DNA of 64,000 nucleotides from JASUTC01 sp035447925 (GTDB lineage Bacteria > Thermotogota > Thermotogae > MWEM01). The notes under the pieces were generated by a model. That model worked only from the letters and a program-made list of their open reading frames with translations. It was not told the DNA's origin and did no database searches. The stretch lies in NCBI GenBank assembly GCA_035447925.1, contig DAOTHY010000005.1, forward strand, positions 3,167 to 67,166. The letters run 5' to 3'. Shown here in pieces: positions 44,241 through 53,084 of the stretch; the stretch's first letter is position 1; the number at the start of each line of letters is the position of its first letter. A program made the translations under genes and the position numbers.

Positions 44241-45155
44241 TTATGTACCACTGTTCTTGCAAAAAGTAATTTGATTTCTGCCATTGTTTTTTGATTGATA
44301 GAGGGCCATATCCGCAAGATTAACATAGTATTCCACCTGCTTGTCATACTCCGGGATTAGTGCACAGGCACCAATGCTGACGGTGATGACATTTGAGACT
44401 TTGGAATAATGATGAGGGATGGATAGATTGAAGATTGCCTGAAGCATATCGTTTGAAATTTTTTGCATGCCTTGCTTATCTGTATCGGGGAGAATACACA
44501 AAAATTCCTCCCCGCCAAAACGACCGGCAATATCTGTCGGTCTTTTTAACGTATTGGAAAGGGTTTGAGCAACTGCATGGAGGGTGATATCTCCGGCTAA
44601 ATGACCGTAATTATCGTTGTACAGCTTGAAAAAATCGATATCAAGCATACTGAAACCGATCGGTGTTTGATTACGAACCGCCCTTTTGAGTTCTCTTTCG
44701 AATACCTCCATAATGCCTCTCCTATTTGCAATCCCGGTAAGTCGGTCTGTGTTGGATAATTGCAGCAGTTTGTCACGGTTTTGTTTCATTTGAAGGTGGT
44801 TTCTAACTCTTAATTTTACAATATCAATATTGAAGGGTTTTCGGATGTAATCTACTGCACCTAAATTGAGACCTTCGGATTCATTTCCGGTGTCGTTTAA
44901 AGCGGTGACGAAAATGATGGGGATGTTCTTAAGTTCTTCATCTTTTTTTAATTCACTGCACACTTCAAAGCCGTTCATACCTGGCATCATCACGTCTAAA
45001 AGGATCAGATCGGGTTTTGTCTCCTTGGCAACTTTTAAAGCTTCTTCGCCGTTTTTTGCAAACAGTGTATTGTATTCCTCTTTTAAGGTGGCATTGAGTA
45101 TGATGATATTCTGGGTTACATCATCGACGATCAAAATAGTCTGTTTTTCACTCAT
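44241..45155 (-). CDS. Response regulator with GGDEF diguanylate cyclase output
   Basis: A 304-residue fusion. Receiver domain (1-122): phosphoacceptor Asp54 in LILLDVMMP, Thr in IFVTALN and Lys in IRKPFN. GGDEF domain (about 130-304): active site GGEEF (214-218), the allowed GG(D/E)EF form. The inhibitory I-site RPTD (205-208) is present at the correct 5-residue distance, so cyclic di-GMP feedback is expected. It lies 10 bp downstream of the hybrid kinase on the same strand, which is its likely phosphodonor. SD GTGAGGA precedes ATG 45155. Confidence 0.95.
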   Translation of the reverse strand: MSEKQTILIVDDVTQNIIILNATLKEEYNTLFAKNGEEALKVAKETKPDLILLDVMMPGMNGFEVCSELKKDEELKNIPIIFVTALNDTGNESEGLNLGAVDYIRKPFNIDIVKLRVRNHLQMKQNRDKLLQLSNTDRLTGIANRRGIMEVFERELKRAVRNQTPIGFSMLDIDFFKLYNDNYGHLAGDITLHAVAQTLSNTLKRPTDIAGRFGGEEFLCILPDTDKQGMQKISNDMLQAIFNLSIPHHYSKVSNVITVSIGACALIPEYDKQVEYYVNLADMALYQSKNNGRNQITFCKNSGT

Positions 45156-45165
45156 GATTCAGTCC

Positions 45166-48060
45166 TCACTTTAAGCTTTCGTGTTTTGGAGTGATTTTCA
45201 TCAGCTCTTTGAAAGCATCTTGATAATTCAAAGCATTGATTTTTGGCTTGAGTGCTTTAACGAGTTCTGAATAACCTAAGGTTTCAAGCTTTCTCTGATT
45301 TTCATTGAGATAGTCAATAGCTGACAGTTCGTTCTTGATCAACATTTCTTCCAAAGAGCGAATGATCAGCATCAGTTCGCTGTCAGCTTTGCCATTTGAC
45401 GTTGCTTGATTTATGGTGTTTTTGTTTTCTGTGGGGTTCATGGGTTTCCAGAATTCGGAAATTTTCTTTATCAATTGATATTTTTTTAGCGGTTTGGTCA
45501 GAAAAGAATCCATGCCCGCAGCATAGCACTCCTTTTCCTGCTCTTTTGATGCGGTTGCAGTAAGAGCAAAGATAATGGCTTTGTTCTTGTTGCTCTTTTC
45601 TTCTTCTTCTCTGATAAGTTTTGCGGCAGATATTCCATCCAATACTGGCATAAAGAGATCCATTAATATTATATCGGGTTGTTCTGTTTTTGCCAGAATA
45701 ACCGCTTCTTCCCCGTTGATCGCTTCTAATATTCTAATATCCTGATCATATTCTTTTAAGTATTCCCTGAATAAATAACGGCTCATCTCCATATCATCAA
45801 CAATCAAAAATGTAGGTTTGTTTGGTTTTGTTTCAAGGGTTGTGAGGGAGTTCTTTTTCGGGTTGAAAGCCTCGTCAATAGCCATTCTTTTTATGATGGT
45901 TTCATCATCCACTGTGTTTTTAAATTTTGTTTGGATATGGAAGAAAAAGGTTGATCCTTTAAACGGTTCGCTATTAAATTGAATCGTGCTGTCCATTATT
46001 TTGGCAATTTTTTGGGACAAAACCAATCCAAGACCGGTTCCGCCAAACTTTTTTGTTGTGGAAGCGTCTCCTTGCGAAAACGCCTTAAACAAGTTTTGCT
46101 GTTGCTCTTGATCCATCCCGATTCCAGTATCTCTGACTGAAAATGAGAATTTTCCTTTTTCTTTGGAGAGAGAAGTAAACTCGACCTTGAGTTCGATTTC
46201 ACCTGATTCGGTAAATTTTAACGCATTTGATAGGAGATTGACTAGTATCTGTTTTAATCGTACACCATCGATAAAGGCGAATTTAGGGATATCGTGTCCA
46301 ATAGTGGCTATAAATTTTAGGTGTTTTTTTAAAAGGGAGTGTTTGAACATCTCAACCGATTCTTCAATGATTAGATGAATATCACAAAAGGATTCATCCA
46401 ACTGTATTTTGTCTTCTGTCATCTGCGAAAAATCCAGAATGTCGTTAACAATTTCCAGCAAGACGGTTGCATTAGCATTTACACTCTCTATATAATCCTT
46501 TTGTGTCGTGGTTAAAGGAGTGTTTTTAAGTAATTCAGTAAAACCAATGATGCCATTTAATGGCGTTCTGATTTCGTGGCTCATATTGGATAAAAATTCA
46601 GATTTTGCTTTTCCGGCTTTTTCAGCCTTGTTTTGAACTTCTTTTAATTGGGTGATATCAATGCTGGTTGCCATAATGCATTCTTTACCCTCGTAGTGCA
46701 TGACTTTCAAATTGATTTTGACCCACAAAAATTGACCGTTTTTTCGCTTTGAACGCCACTCGAATTCTTGAGGCCCTTCATTCGTAGTCTTTCTGATCCA
46801 CTGTACTGCTTCATCATACGAGTATGGCGGCTCACTCACCAGGGTTTTAAAGTCTATTTCATCTTTATGTTGTACGCCAAAAAGCTTTAATGCTTGATTA
46901 TTGACTTCAATGATTTCTCCTGTTTGCGGCTCGTGAATGATAATGGCAACAGGGGAGTCCCAAAAGAGCGAACTGAATTGTTTCTCACGTTTTTCAAGCT
47001 CTTCAGCGGCTTGCTTTTGCTCGGTCGTATCCCTTATAAAAACGACCAATCGGGGGTCGTTGAGATGAAAAAGGGTAACGCTGATAGCTGCATCAAAAAG
47101 TTCCCCACTCTTCTTTCTCAGTTTTGTCTGAAATCGATCATATCCCTTTGATAAAATCATTTGCCTATGCATGTTTGTTTGTTCGCTTGTTTCGGTCTGT
47201 TCAAGATTTCGGATGTTTAATTTCAACAATGTATCTTTATCATATCCTAACATTGTACAAAAAGCTGAATTTACCATCAGAAGATTACCGTCCAGATCAG
47301 TAATGCAAAAACCATCAATGGTTGTTTCCAAAATGGCGTTTAATTCCTTCTCTTTAGCCCTGGTGGATGTGATATCTCTTGCGGCGGCGTAGATCAAGTT
47401 GCCATGTGGGTGGGAACGCCATTCTAAGGTTTTATACTGTCCAGTTTTGGAAAGATAACGATTGGTGAAATTAACCACGTCATTTTGGTGATTAAGATTT
47501 TGAATAGCCTCTTTTGTAGGTTCGATATCATCCGGATGGACAAAATCAAGAAAATACCGGCCTTCCAATTCCTGGACAGGATGACCGAGTACATGTTCCC
47601 ATTCATTATTCAATTTGATAAATCGGCCTTGATTATCGGCAATACATAATAGATCCAAGTTGATCAAAAAAAAGTTTTCGTATTGATTGAGTTTTTTCAT
47701 GTCATCGGTCATGTCCATAAACAAGAATGATACGAGAGATTTTTCATGGGAAAAGACAAATATGCGATACCATCGATTGAGAGTTTTAAAATGGTGAATA
47801 AAGGAATGCGAACCGCCTTGGAAGGCGATTTGGCCAACAAGATTAATTTGTTCCTCGGAGAATGGCAGTTCATACTGATCGATAAGTGATTGATTTCCGG
47901 AAACCAGATCATCACTGTTTAAGCCAATGAGAGCTTCATACTCTCGATTAGCTTTGATCAATTGAAAACGAATCGACTTGTTGGACTTTTCTATGAGTTT
48001 GTAATCAGCAAACGGAAAAGGACAGGTTTCCATTGATTCAATGAAATCCACGGTATTCAT
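45166..48060 (-). CDS. Cytosolic hybrid histidine kinase with PAS domains
   Basis: A 964-residue sensor kinase with no membrane segment. Four PAS-like units (roughly 10-120, 130-238, 240-352 and 362-475) are joined by coiled linkers. The HisKA domain has phosphoacceptor His495 in SNMSHEIRTPLNG. HATPase follows with LVNLLSNALKF (N box), DTGIGM (G1) and GGTGLGL (G2). A receiver domain has its Asp in ILMDLFMP near 800, and a helical C-terminal tail of about 90 residues follows. It signals to the response regulator-GGDEF gene 10 bp downstream. ATG 48060 follows GGAGG. Confidence 0.95.
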   Translation of the reverse strand: MNTVDFIESMETCPFPFADYKLIEKSNKSIRFQLIKANREYEALIGLNSDDLVSGNQSLIDQYELPFSEEQINLVGQIAFQGGSHSFIHHFKTLNRWYRIFVFSHEKSLVSFLFMDMTDDMKKLNQYENFFLINLDLLCIADNQGRFIKLNNEWEHVLGHPVQELEGRYFLDFVHPDDIEPTKEAIQNLNHQNDVVNFTNRYLSKTGQYKTLEWRSHPHGNLIYAAARDITSTRAKEKELNAILETTIDGFCITDLDGNLLMVNSAFCTMLGYDKDTLLKLNIRNLEQTETSEQTNMHRQMILSKGYDRFQTKLRKKSGELFDAAISVTLFHLNDPRLVVFIRDTTEQKQAAEELEKREKQFSSLFWDSPVAIIIHEPQTGEIIEVNNQALKLFGVQHKDEIDFKTLVSEPPYSYDEAVQWIRKTTNEGPQEFEWRSKRKNGQFLWVKINLKVMHYEGKECIMATSIDITQLKEVQNKAEKAGKAKSEFLSNMSHEIRTPLNGIIGFTELLKNTPLTTTQKDYIESVNANATVLLEIVNDILDFSQMTEDKIQLDESFCDIHLIIEESVEMFKHSLLKKHLKFIATIGHDIPKFAFIDGVRLKQILVNLLSNALKFTESGEIELKVEFTSLSKEKGKFSFSVRDTGIGMDQEQQQNLFKAFSQGDASTTKKFGGTGLGLVLSQKIAKIMDSTIQFNSEPFKGSTFFFHIQTKFKNTVDDETIIKRMAIDEAFNPKKNSLTTLETKPNKPTFLIVDDMEMSRYLFREYLKEYDQDIRILEAINGEEAVILAKTEQPDIILMDLFMPVLDGISAAKLIREEEEKSNKNKAIIFALTATASKEQEKECYAAGMDSFLTKPLKKYQLIKKISEFWKPMNPTENKNTINQATSNGKADSELMLIIRSLEEMLIKNELSAIDYLNENQRKLETLGYSELVKALKPKINALNYQDAFKELMKITPKHESLK

Positions 48061-48223
48061 TCTTCCTCCATATGTTCGTTAACAAAAATTGGAGAAACAC
48101 GGTATCGTTTCTAATCATCCTGATTATATCATCAAAAGGAAGATACACAAAAGAACAGTATGCTTCTTTCTGATGCTTGGGGTTTAACCAATGATGTGAA
48201 TTGATCAGTCAATCGCTTTTTGA

Positions 48224-50278
48224 CTATTTTTGATCATTTTCCGGTTTATGCTGTTCGTATACTGTTTTCAATTCCGGACATATAAAAGCTTCAACCAATC
48301 TTTTTTCATAAAGGATGCCGGCGTATTGCTTGATATCCTGAACGGCCTCTTCGTAAGTCATCTTTTTTCGGTAAGGTCTATCGCTGGTCATTGCATCGAA
48401 ACTGTCTCCTAATGAAATGATACTGGATTCTAAAGGAATCTTTTCTCCTTTGAGGCCATCGGGATAACCGGAACCATTCCAGCGTTCATGATGATATCGA
48501 ACATAAAGGGAAATCTCTCTCATACCTTTGGTTTCCTTTAAGATTTCTTCGCCCTTTTCAGAATGCTTTTTGATTTCATTGAATTCTTCGGGTGTTAATG
48601 GGGCTACTTTATTCAAGATGGAACGGGTGATAAAAATCTTTCCCAAATCGTGAACCAGACTGGCCCAATAGATTTTATTGATGGTTATTTTTGGCAGATT
48701 CAGTCTTTTTGCCAAAAAGGTAGAGTAAGCAGCGACTCTTTCGGAGTGACCTCTCGTATATGCATCGTAGTATTCGATAGCCTTGACTAAGGATAAAACG
48801 ATGTTGATTTGAAATTCCTCTTTCTGTTTTGCGGAATGTTTGAGTTCTAAAAAAGAAGCAGCTATTTTGGAGATTGAGTTCAAAACTGCTTTAGTTTCCT
48901 CCGAGAAGGTTTTGGGATTGTCCTTGGATATGTCAAGTGATAGATTTCCGAAAAACTCTCCCTCCAAGTAAAAAGGAGATATTAAGGATTGTTTAAACGG
49001 TTTTACAGCTTTTCTTAGTATCTCAGAATCTTTTTTTCCGAAGTCCTGGTCGTAATGATCGTATAACCCATCGACGATTTCCGTGCTTTTCTTTAGGTTA
49101 ATGTTTTTTGTTTTCAAATTGAGTTGGGTTAATATGTCAAGATCATGACCGATGGCCGAAATGAACTGCCATTTTCCGTTTTTGATTAGCGCAATGGAAC
49201 CACAATCCGCTTCATCGATGATGGCCATGGTTTTCTTGAGAAAAAGGTCCAAAAAGTCCTTTTCGTTGTAATCCTGAACACCCAAAGTTCCGGCGATAAG
49301 CACTAAATCCTCAAATTTGCGAAGCGTTTCCCTCAGCTGTTCATTGGCAATTTGTAATTCAGAATAGGTTGCCTTTACTTTTGTTTCAGCTACATTAATT
49401 TTCGCGTTCTTTTCATCCAACTCTACCGTTCTAACTTTTACATTGTGTCTTAGGTATAAGATCAAACCGATGAGAATGATTGTTGTGATAGAAACGATGA
49501 TCAAAATCTGTATTAACAAAGGATTTTCTACAAACTGTTTGTTGTGTAGGTATTTTTCAACCGTTCTATAAAAGAAAGATTCGGGATTCTCTTTCATTAA
49601 TCGTAACTCTTTGTCAAATTCAGTGATAAGGATTTGACTGCGTTCATTACCCGGAGCGAAAGCCAGGCGGATGTCCGAAGGGTTCAACACAATGGGAGTT
49701 GCTTTAATGGGATAACGGTAAGCGTTCATTGCGGCAAACAAACTATCAACAACGCCAGCTTGTGCTTCGCCGTTTGCAACTGCTTTTAGGGTTTCCTCGT
49801 AATTGGGTTTTTCAACAAATATGACAGGAATGTTGAGGGAATCAAAAATAGTTTTGATTCCGAATATTCCAATGTAATTGACGGCATCTTTAGCAACGGC
49901 AATCCGTTTATTTTCAAGTTCCAAAAGTGAGTTGAAGTCAGAATCGATGGGGACATAAACAGTTCCGTATGAGGACAGGATATGTTCCTGATTGAAATTA
50001 ACCAATTTTGCCCTTTCAGCTGAGTAAACAATTGCCGGTAAGATGTCGATTTTGCCGTTCATGAGCATATTGTATAATTCGTTAAACTCAGCTTTCACAA
50101 ATTCAGTCTCCCAGCCTTTGACCTTCGCAATTTCTTTGATCAAATCCGGAAAAACGCCTATAGGTGTTTCTCCTTCCCAACCCACAAGAGGTGGCCCCGG
50201 ATAAACGCCTATTCTGACGGTTGAAAAACCCGTTATAATTACTAATAAAAACAATAATGAAATACTGATTTTTTTCAT
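48224..50278 (-). CDS. Periplasmic-sensor HD-GYP cyclic di-GMP phosphodiesterase
   Basis: A 684-residue membrane sensor. After a signal anchor comes a type 3 solute-binding-like domain (about 18-235, with IGVYPGPPLVGWE and YSAERAKLVNF), then a membrane helix (about 262-284), a coiled coil (about 290-335), a GAF-like domain (about 340-500) and an HD-GYP domain. HD-GYP signatures are complete: VHDLGKI, RYHHERWNGSGYPDGLKG and GDSFDAMTSDRPYR. It probably degrades cyclic di-GMP in response to an amino-acid-like ligand. ATG 50278 (SD AAGGATGG) is preferred over an upstream start. It may oppose the adjacent cyclase. Confidence 0.93.
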   Translation of the reverse strand: MKKISISLLFLLVIITGFSTVRIGVYPGPPLVGWEGETPIGVFPDLIKEIAKVKGWETEFVKAEFNELYNMLMNGKIDILPAIVYSAERAKLVNFNQEHILSSYGTVYVPIDSDFNSLLELENKRIAVAKDAVNYIGIFGIKTIFDSLNIPVIFVEKPNYEETLKAVANGEAQAGVVDSLFAAMNAYRYPIKATPIVLNPSDIRLAFAPGNERSQILITEFDKELRLMKENPESFFYRTVEKYLHNKQFVENPLLIQILIIVSITTIILIGLILYLRHNVKVRTVELDEKNAKINVAETKVKATYSELQIANEQLRETLRKFEDLVLIAGTLGVQDYNEKDFLDLFLKKTMAIIDEADCGSIALIKNGKWQFISAIGHDLDILTQLNLKTKNINLKKSTEIVDGLYDHYDQDFGKKDSEILRKAVKPFKQSLISPFYLEGEFFGNLSLDISKDNPKTFSEETKAVLNSISKIAASFLELKHSAKQKEEFQINIVLSLVKAIEYYDAYTRGHSERVAAYSTFLAKRLNLPKITINKIYWASLVHDLGKIFITRSILNKVAPLTPEEFNEIKKHSEKGEEILKETKGMREISLYVRYHHERWNGSGYPDGLKGEKIPLESSIISLGDSFDAMTSDRPYRKKMTYEEAVQDIKQYAGILYEKRLVEAFICPELKTVYEQHKPENDQK

Positions 50279-50542
50279 GATTCCATCCTTTATTTTGAAC
50301 ATTTAACAAGTTTAAGTGCAAAGGTATTCTATCAAATTAAAGCATATGAATGTAACTTTTTATCTGATTTGCGGATAAATAATTGTTACGATTCTCTGTT
50401 GCTATTCAATCGGCTTTCAGATGACACGCTTTAATGAATGATTTCTTTTTCTCTGGTCGTTGCAAGTATGATTCCACTGAAAAAAGGGCTTTATCATGGA
50501 TATTATCGAATAATCGACCATGATTCCATTTGCGGGAGCCAT

Positions 50543-50667
50543 GGAGTTTTTGCCCCTAGGCAAAACACTCCTAAGGCCACTGTCTTTTGTGGCCACGCAG
50601 GGGTACCCCTACAAAGGCTTGTAAACCCCATAAATATTGGCGTAGGGGAGGGTGCGTGTGCCCTCCC
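50543..50667. repeat. GC-rich hairpin cluster (possible REP/MITE-like element)
   Basis: Four consecutive symmetric elements in a 530-bp gene-free stretch (50279-50808): a 29-bp hairpin GGAGTTTTTGCC/GGCAAAACACTCC (50543-50571), GGCCAC/GTGGCC (50575-50594), the 12-bp palindrome AGGGGTACCCCT (50599-50610), and GGAGGG/CCCTCC (50647-50666). CCCCTAC (50606-50612) also faces GTAGGGG (50642-50648). The block is richer in G+C than its surroundings. Only one copy is in this window, so its repetitive nature is inferred from the look of such elements in other genomes. Confidence 0.5.
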
Positions 50668-50738
50668 ACAATAATAACAAAGTTTGATGTTTTTTTAGAC
50701 TATTTAACGATAAAGGCTGTTTTTTTAGGGCAATCAAG

Positions 50739-50744
50739 TATAAT
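50739..50744 (+). promoter_or_regulatory. -10 element upstream of the Eis-like gene
   Basis: TATAAT about 65 bp before the start codon. The -35 region is poor. Confidence 0.45.
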
Positions 50745-50808
50745 ATCATTGGAAAATGAAATGGCGTTGAGTTGATTGATAAAAATGAGAATGGGTGAGT
50801 GGGAAACT

Positions 50809-52038
50809 ATGACAATAGAGAGATTGAATAAAGGTCAGAAGGAAATGGTCAGGGATTTATACCAACTCTGTTTTTCATCTACTTTTGATTCAGAATCCTT
50901 TAACGCCTATTTGGAGTCTGATGATTTGTGGGAATTTGTTTGGGGAGTTGTATCGGATGAAACGCTGCTTTCATCATATGTGTCCTATGAGGGAGGGGTC
51001 AAGGTCAGAACCGTACCGTTTCAGGTCTTTTACTTTGACGGGTTTGTCACGCGCCCCGGTTATCGAAAGAAACGGATGGGGCAAAAAATGTTTGAACATC
51101 AGAGGAAAGTGGCTAAAGAAAAGTCAGTTAAGCTTTTTGCCCTGGATCCGTTTAAAAACAGCTATTACAAACAATTTGGCTTTGAGGATGCTCTTGATTT
51201 GTTAAAAATTGATATTCCCATGAGAAATTTGTTGAAGGATAAGATCGATGCTCTCTATCAAACCGTTACCATTAGTGCATTTCGCTCACTTAAAGCTAAA
51301 CAGGCCCTTCGGGAAATTGGAGAGCGGGAATGGGAGGAAGGAACCTACAATCCCATGCGATTACCCGAGGCATATTTTATGGGGATGTTCAATCAAAATG
51401 CCTGGAAGGTCGTGTTGTTGAAAGACGATGATGAGACGTATCATGGCAGTCTGTTGTACGAAGTTAAAGACCGGACCATGACCGTGTACAAAATGAGCTT
51501 TTTTGACTTGAAAGCTATTTATACTTTCAGGGATTGGTTTGGTCAATTTAGGGATCAAATTGATGAGATTTCATTTTTTAAAGCTCCTCCGGATTTTCCG
51601 ATAGAGGTGTTGGTCCAAACCTTTCATGCCGGAAGTTCACATGTCAATTTGCGGATTTATCCCACACGGATGATGCAGATACTGGATATCCAATACGCCA
51701 TTCAAAAGCTGCTACCTGTGCTAAATCTCCCTGGAGAACCCGTTGTTATCAAGTTTACAGATGAACAGATGACCGACAATAATCAAATCTTGTCAGTATC
51801 CCAAAACGGTGTGAAACCCGTGAAAAAAATGAGGGTGGATTTGACTATCAGTGTACCGGATTTTGTGCCCATATTCACCGGAAGACTTTCTTTTTCAGAC
51901 CAATTTAGAAGTGGAAAGGTAAAAATCCCATCCCATTCCAATCCTTCTTGGAACCCCGTTTTTCATCCTGACATCATCCGACGTATGAATGAGATTTTTC
52001 CAAGGGTTTCCACTCATAACAATGAATTTTGCTTTTGA
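50809..52038 (+). CDS. Eis-like GNAT N-acetyltransferase
   Basis: A 409-residue protein with the three-part Eis architecture. An N-terminal GNAT fold carries the acetyl-CoA loop VTRPGYRKKRMGQKMF (about 82-97) and YYKQFGFE. A second, degenerate GNAT-like unit and a C-terminal SCP2-like domain (about 300-409, with VVIKFTDEQM) follow. Eis relatives acetylate amines of diverse substrates including aminoglycosides; the natural substrate is unknown. ATG 50809 follows GGTGAG; ATG 50785 and TTG 50776 are earlier alternatives with weaker SDs. Confidence 0.85.
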   Translation: MTIERLNKGQKEMVRDLYQLCFSSTFDSESFNAYLESDDLWEFVWGVVSDETLLSSYVSYEGGVKVRTVPFQVFYFDGFVTRPGYRKKRMGQKMFEHQRKVAKEKSVKLFALDPFKNSYYKQFGFEDALDLLKIDIPMRNLLKDKIDALYQTVTISAFRSLKAKQALREIGEREWEEGTYNPMRLPEAYFMGMFNQNAWKVVLLKDDDETYHGSLLYEVKDRTMTVYKMSFFDLKAIYTFRDWFGQFRDQIDEISFFKAPPDFPIEVLVQTFHAGSSHVNLRIYPTRMMQILDIQYAIQKLLPVLNLPGEPVVIKFTDEQMTDNNQILSVSQNGVKPVKKMRVDLTISVPDFVPIFTGRLSFSDQFRSGKVKIPSHSNPSWNPVFHPDIIRRMNEIFPRVSTHNNEFCF

Positions 52039-52057
52039 AGTCAATCAGTAAAAAGTG

Positions 52058-52270
52058 TTATGAAATGGGTAGATCAGGATCTATAAGCCCATTCGGAAGC
52101 ATGTTATCCGGATGATACTGGCCCTTTTCTTCCAGTTGATATCGTTGACAATCGCTGTTTGCATTCAGGCAATAGGATTCAACCCATTTTCTGTCTAACA
52201 AACCCCTTTCAGTAAATCGTTTAATGGGACAGACAGTGTACCATTTACAAGGCTTTACTCTTTTTTGCAC
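52058..52270 (-). CDS. Small conserved four-cysteine protein
   Basis: A 70-residue protein with four Cys in the pattern CKWYTVCPIKRF...YCLNANSDCQRYQLEEKG, then YHPDNMLPNG. I have seen this pattern in uncharacterised small proteins of anaerobes; a metal or Fe-S site is likely but unproven. The GTG start at 52270 follows GGAAGTGA by 5 bp. A longer in-frame extension to 52360 would run through the promoter region of the next gene and has no conserved residues. It converges on the Eis-like gene. Confidence 0.65.
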   Translation of the reverse strand: MQKRVKPCKWYTVCPIKRFTERGLLDRKWVESYCLNANSDCQRYQLEEKGQYHPDNMLPNGLIDPDLPIS

Positions 52271-52337
52271 AAGATCACTTCCGGATGAAAATATCGAATG
52301 AATTCTTTTCCCATGCGTCAAAATGACTTTTTGGGTG

Positions 52338-52343
52338 TATAAT
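52338..52343 (+). promoter_or_regulatory. -10 element upstream of the small lipoprotein
   Basis: TATAAT 31 bp before ATG 52375, next to a GGAGG SD at 52361-52365. No clear -35. Confidence 0.5.
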
Positions 52344-52374
52344 TTTATAAATAAGGCCATGGAGGTGTTTGTTT

Positions 52375-52758
52375 ATGAAAATGAAAATCCGTAAAGCTGT
52401 GTTGTTCGTTTGTGCAATCCTCATTCTCATGCTTCTTTGTAGCTGTTCAGTAAAGATTGATTTTTTTGGCGCTACTTATGAAATTACCATTCACAACGAT
52501 GTGGCTGCGAATATTCAAGTCAGCATCAACAACGGGCAATCATTGGAATATATTGCCTCTGGAAACCAAAAAACACTGAGTTTGAAACATGGAACCCAGA
52601 TCGTTGTGCACATTGCAGGTAATCCATCTACCAAGTTTGCTATCAATGACAATGCGGTCAACAATTACACATTTACACTTGATGGTTCTGGATACACACT
52701 GTATGCAGAAATCGGTTCCGTGAATATTTTCAGCCTAAGGGTGACTCGAGTTCTTTAA
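52375..52758 (+). CDS. Small hypothetical lipoprotein
   Basis: A 127-residue protein with a basic/hydrophobic signal and lipobox MLLCSC. The mature part is a short beta-rich domain (YEITIHNDVAANIQVSIN, TQIVVHIAG, YTFTLDGSGYTLYA) with no recognised family. Probably surface-attached. ATG 52375 has GGAGG 9 bp upstream. It converges on the gapped gene at 52763. Confidence 0.68.
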   Translation: MKMKIRKAVLFVCAILILMLLCSCSVKIDFFGATYEITIHNDVAANIQVSINNGQSLEYIASGNQKTLSLKHGTQIVVHIAGNPSTKFAINDNAVNNYTFTLDGSGYTLYAEIGSVNIFSLRVTRVL

Positions 52759-52762
52759 ATCC

Positions 52763-52984
52763 CTACAAAATAAGAATCCTAGCAGCCGATTCCGCTTCTA
52801 TTCTTGAACTGTAATGGTCAACTATGTAAAAAGCCTTGTAATTGGTCCCCCTTTCGATGATCAAGGTGAATCCTTTGTTTGTCTGTTCAACATAATAATC
52901 CTCGATTTCATCAAGGGGGATCGCTTCATAATTGTTGTTTGATGAATAAGAAACCAAGTAATTCTCCCTTTCAAAGAGATGGCC
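52763..52984 (-). CDS. Partial hypothetical protein truncated by assembly gap
   Basis: The C-terminal 73 residues of a minus-strand protein whose 5' end is lost in the N gap; the frame is open right up to base 52984. Visible features: LDEIEDYYVEQ, FTLIIERGTNYKAFYIVDHY and a final AARILIL. No family was recognised. The residues around DHYSSRIEAESAAR look helical. It ends 4 bp from the convergent lipoprotein. Confidence 0.5.
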   Translation of the reverse strand, partial: GHLFERENYLVSYSSNNNYEAIPLDEIEDYYVEQTNKGFTLIIERGTNYKAFYIVDHYSSRIEAESAARILIL

Positions 52985-53084
52985 NNNNNNNNNNNNNNNN
53001 NNNNNNNNNNNNNNNNNNNNNNNNNNNNNNNNNNNNNNNNNNNNNNNNNNNNNNNNNNNNNNNNNNNNNNNNNNNNNNNNNNNN
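52985..53084. other. Assembly gap of 100 N
   Basis: A scaffold gap of unknown true length. Unlike the first gap, its flanks do not overlap. It removes the 5' ends of both the minus-strand gene at 52763 and the plus-strand gene at 53085. Confidence 0.95.

Noticed and set aside
45166..48060. Extra short ORFs opposite the histidine kinase
   Set aside because: They are antisense shadows of a continuous multi-domain protein.
50438..50674. Short ORF through the hairpin cluster
   Set aside because: It runs across four palindromes, has no SD and no protein-like composition.
52271..52360. N-terminal extension of the four-Cys protein
   Set aside because: It overlaps the promoter of the next gene, has no SD, and the conserved part starts after GTG 52270.
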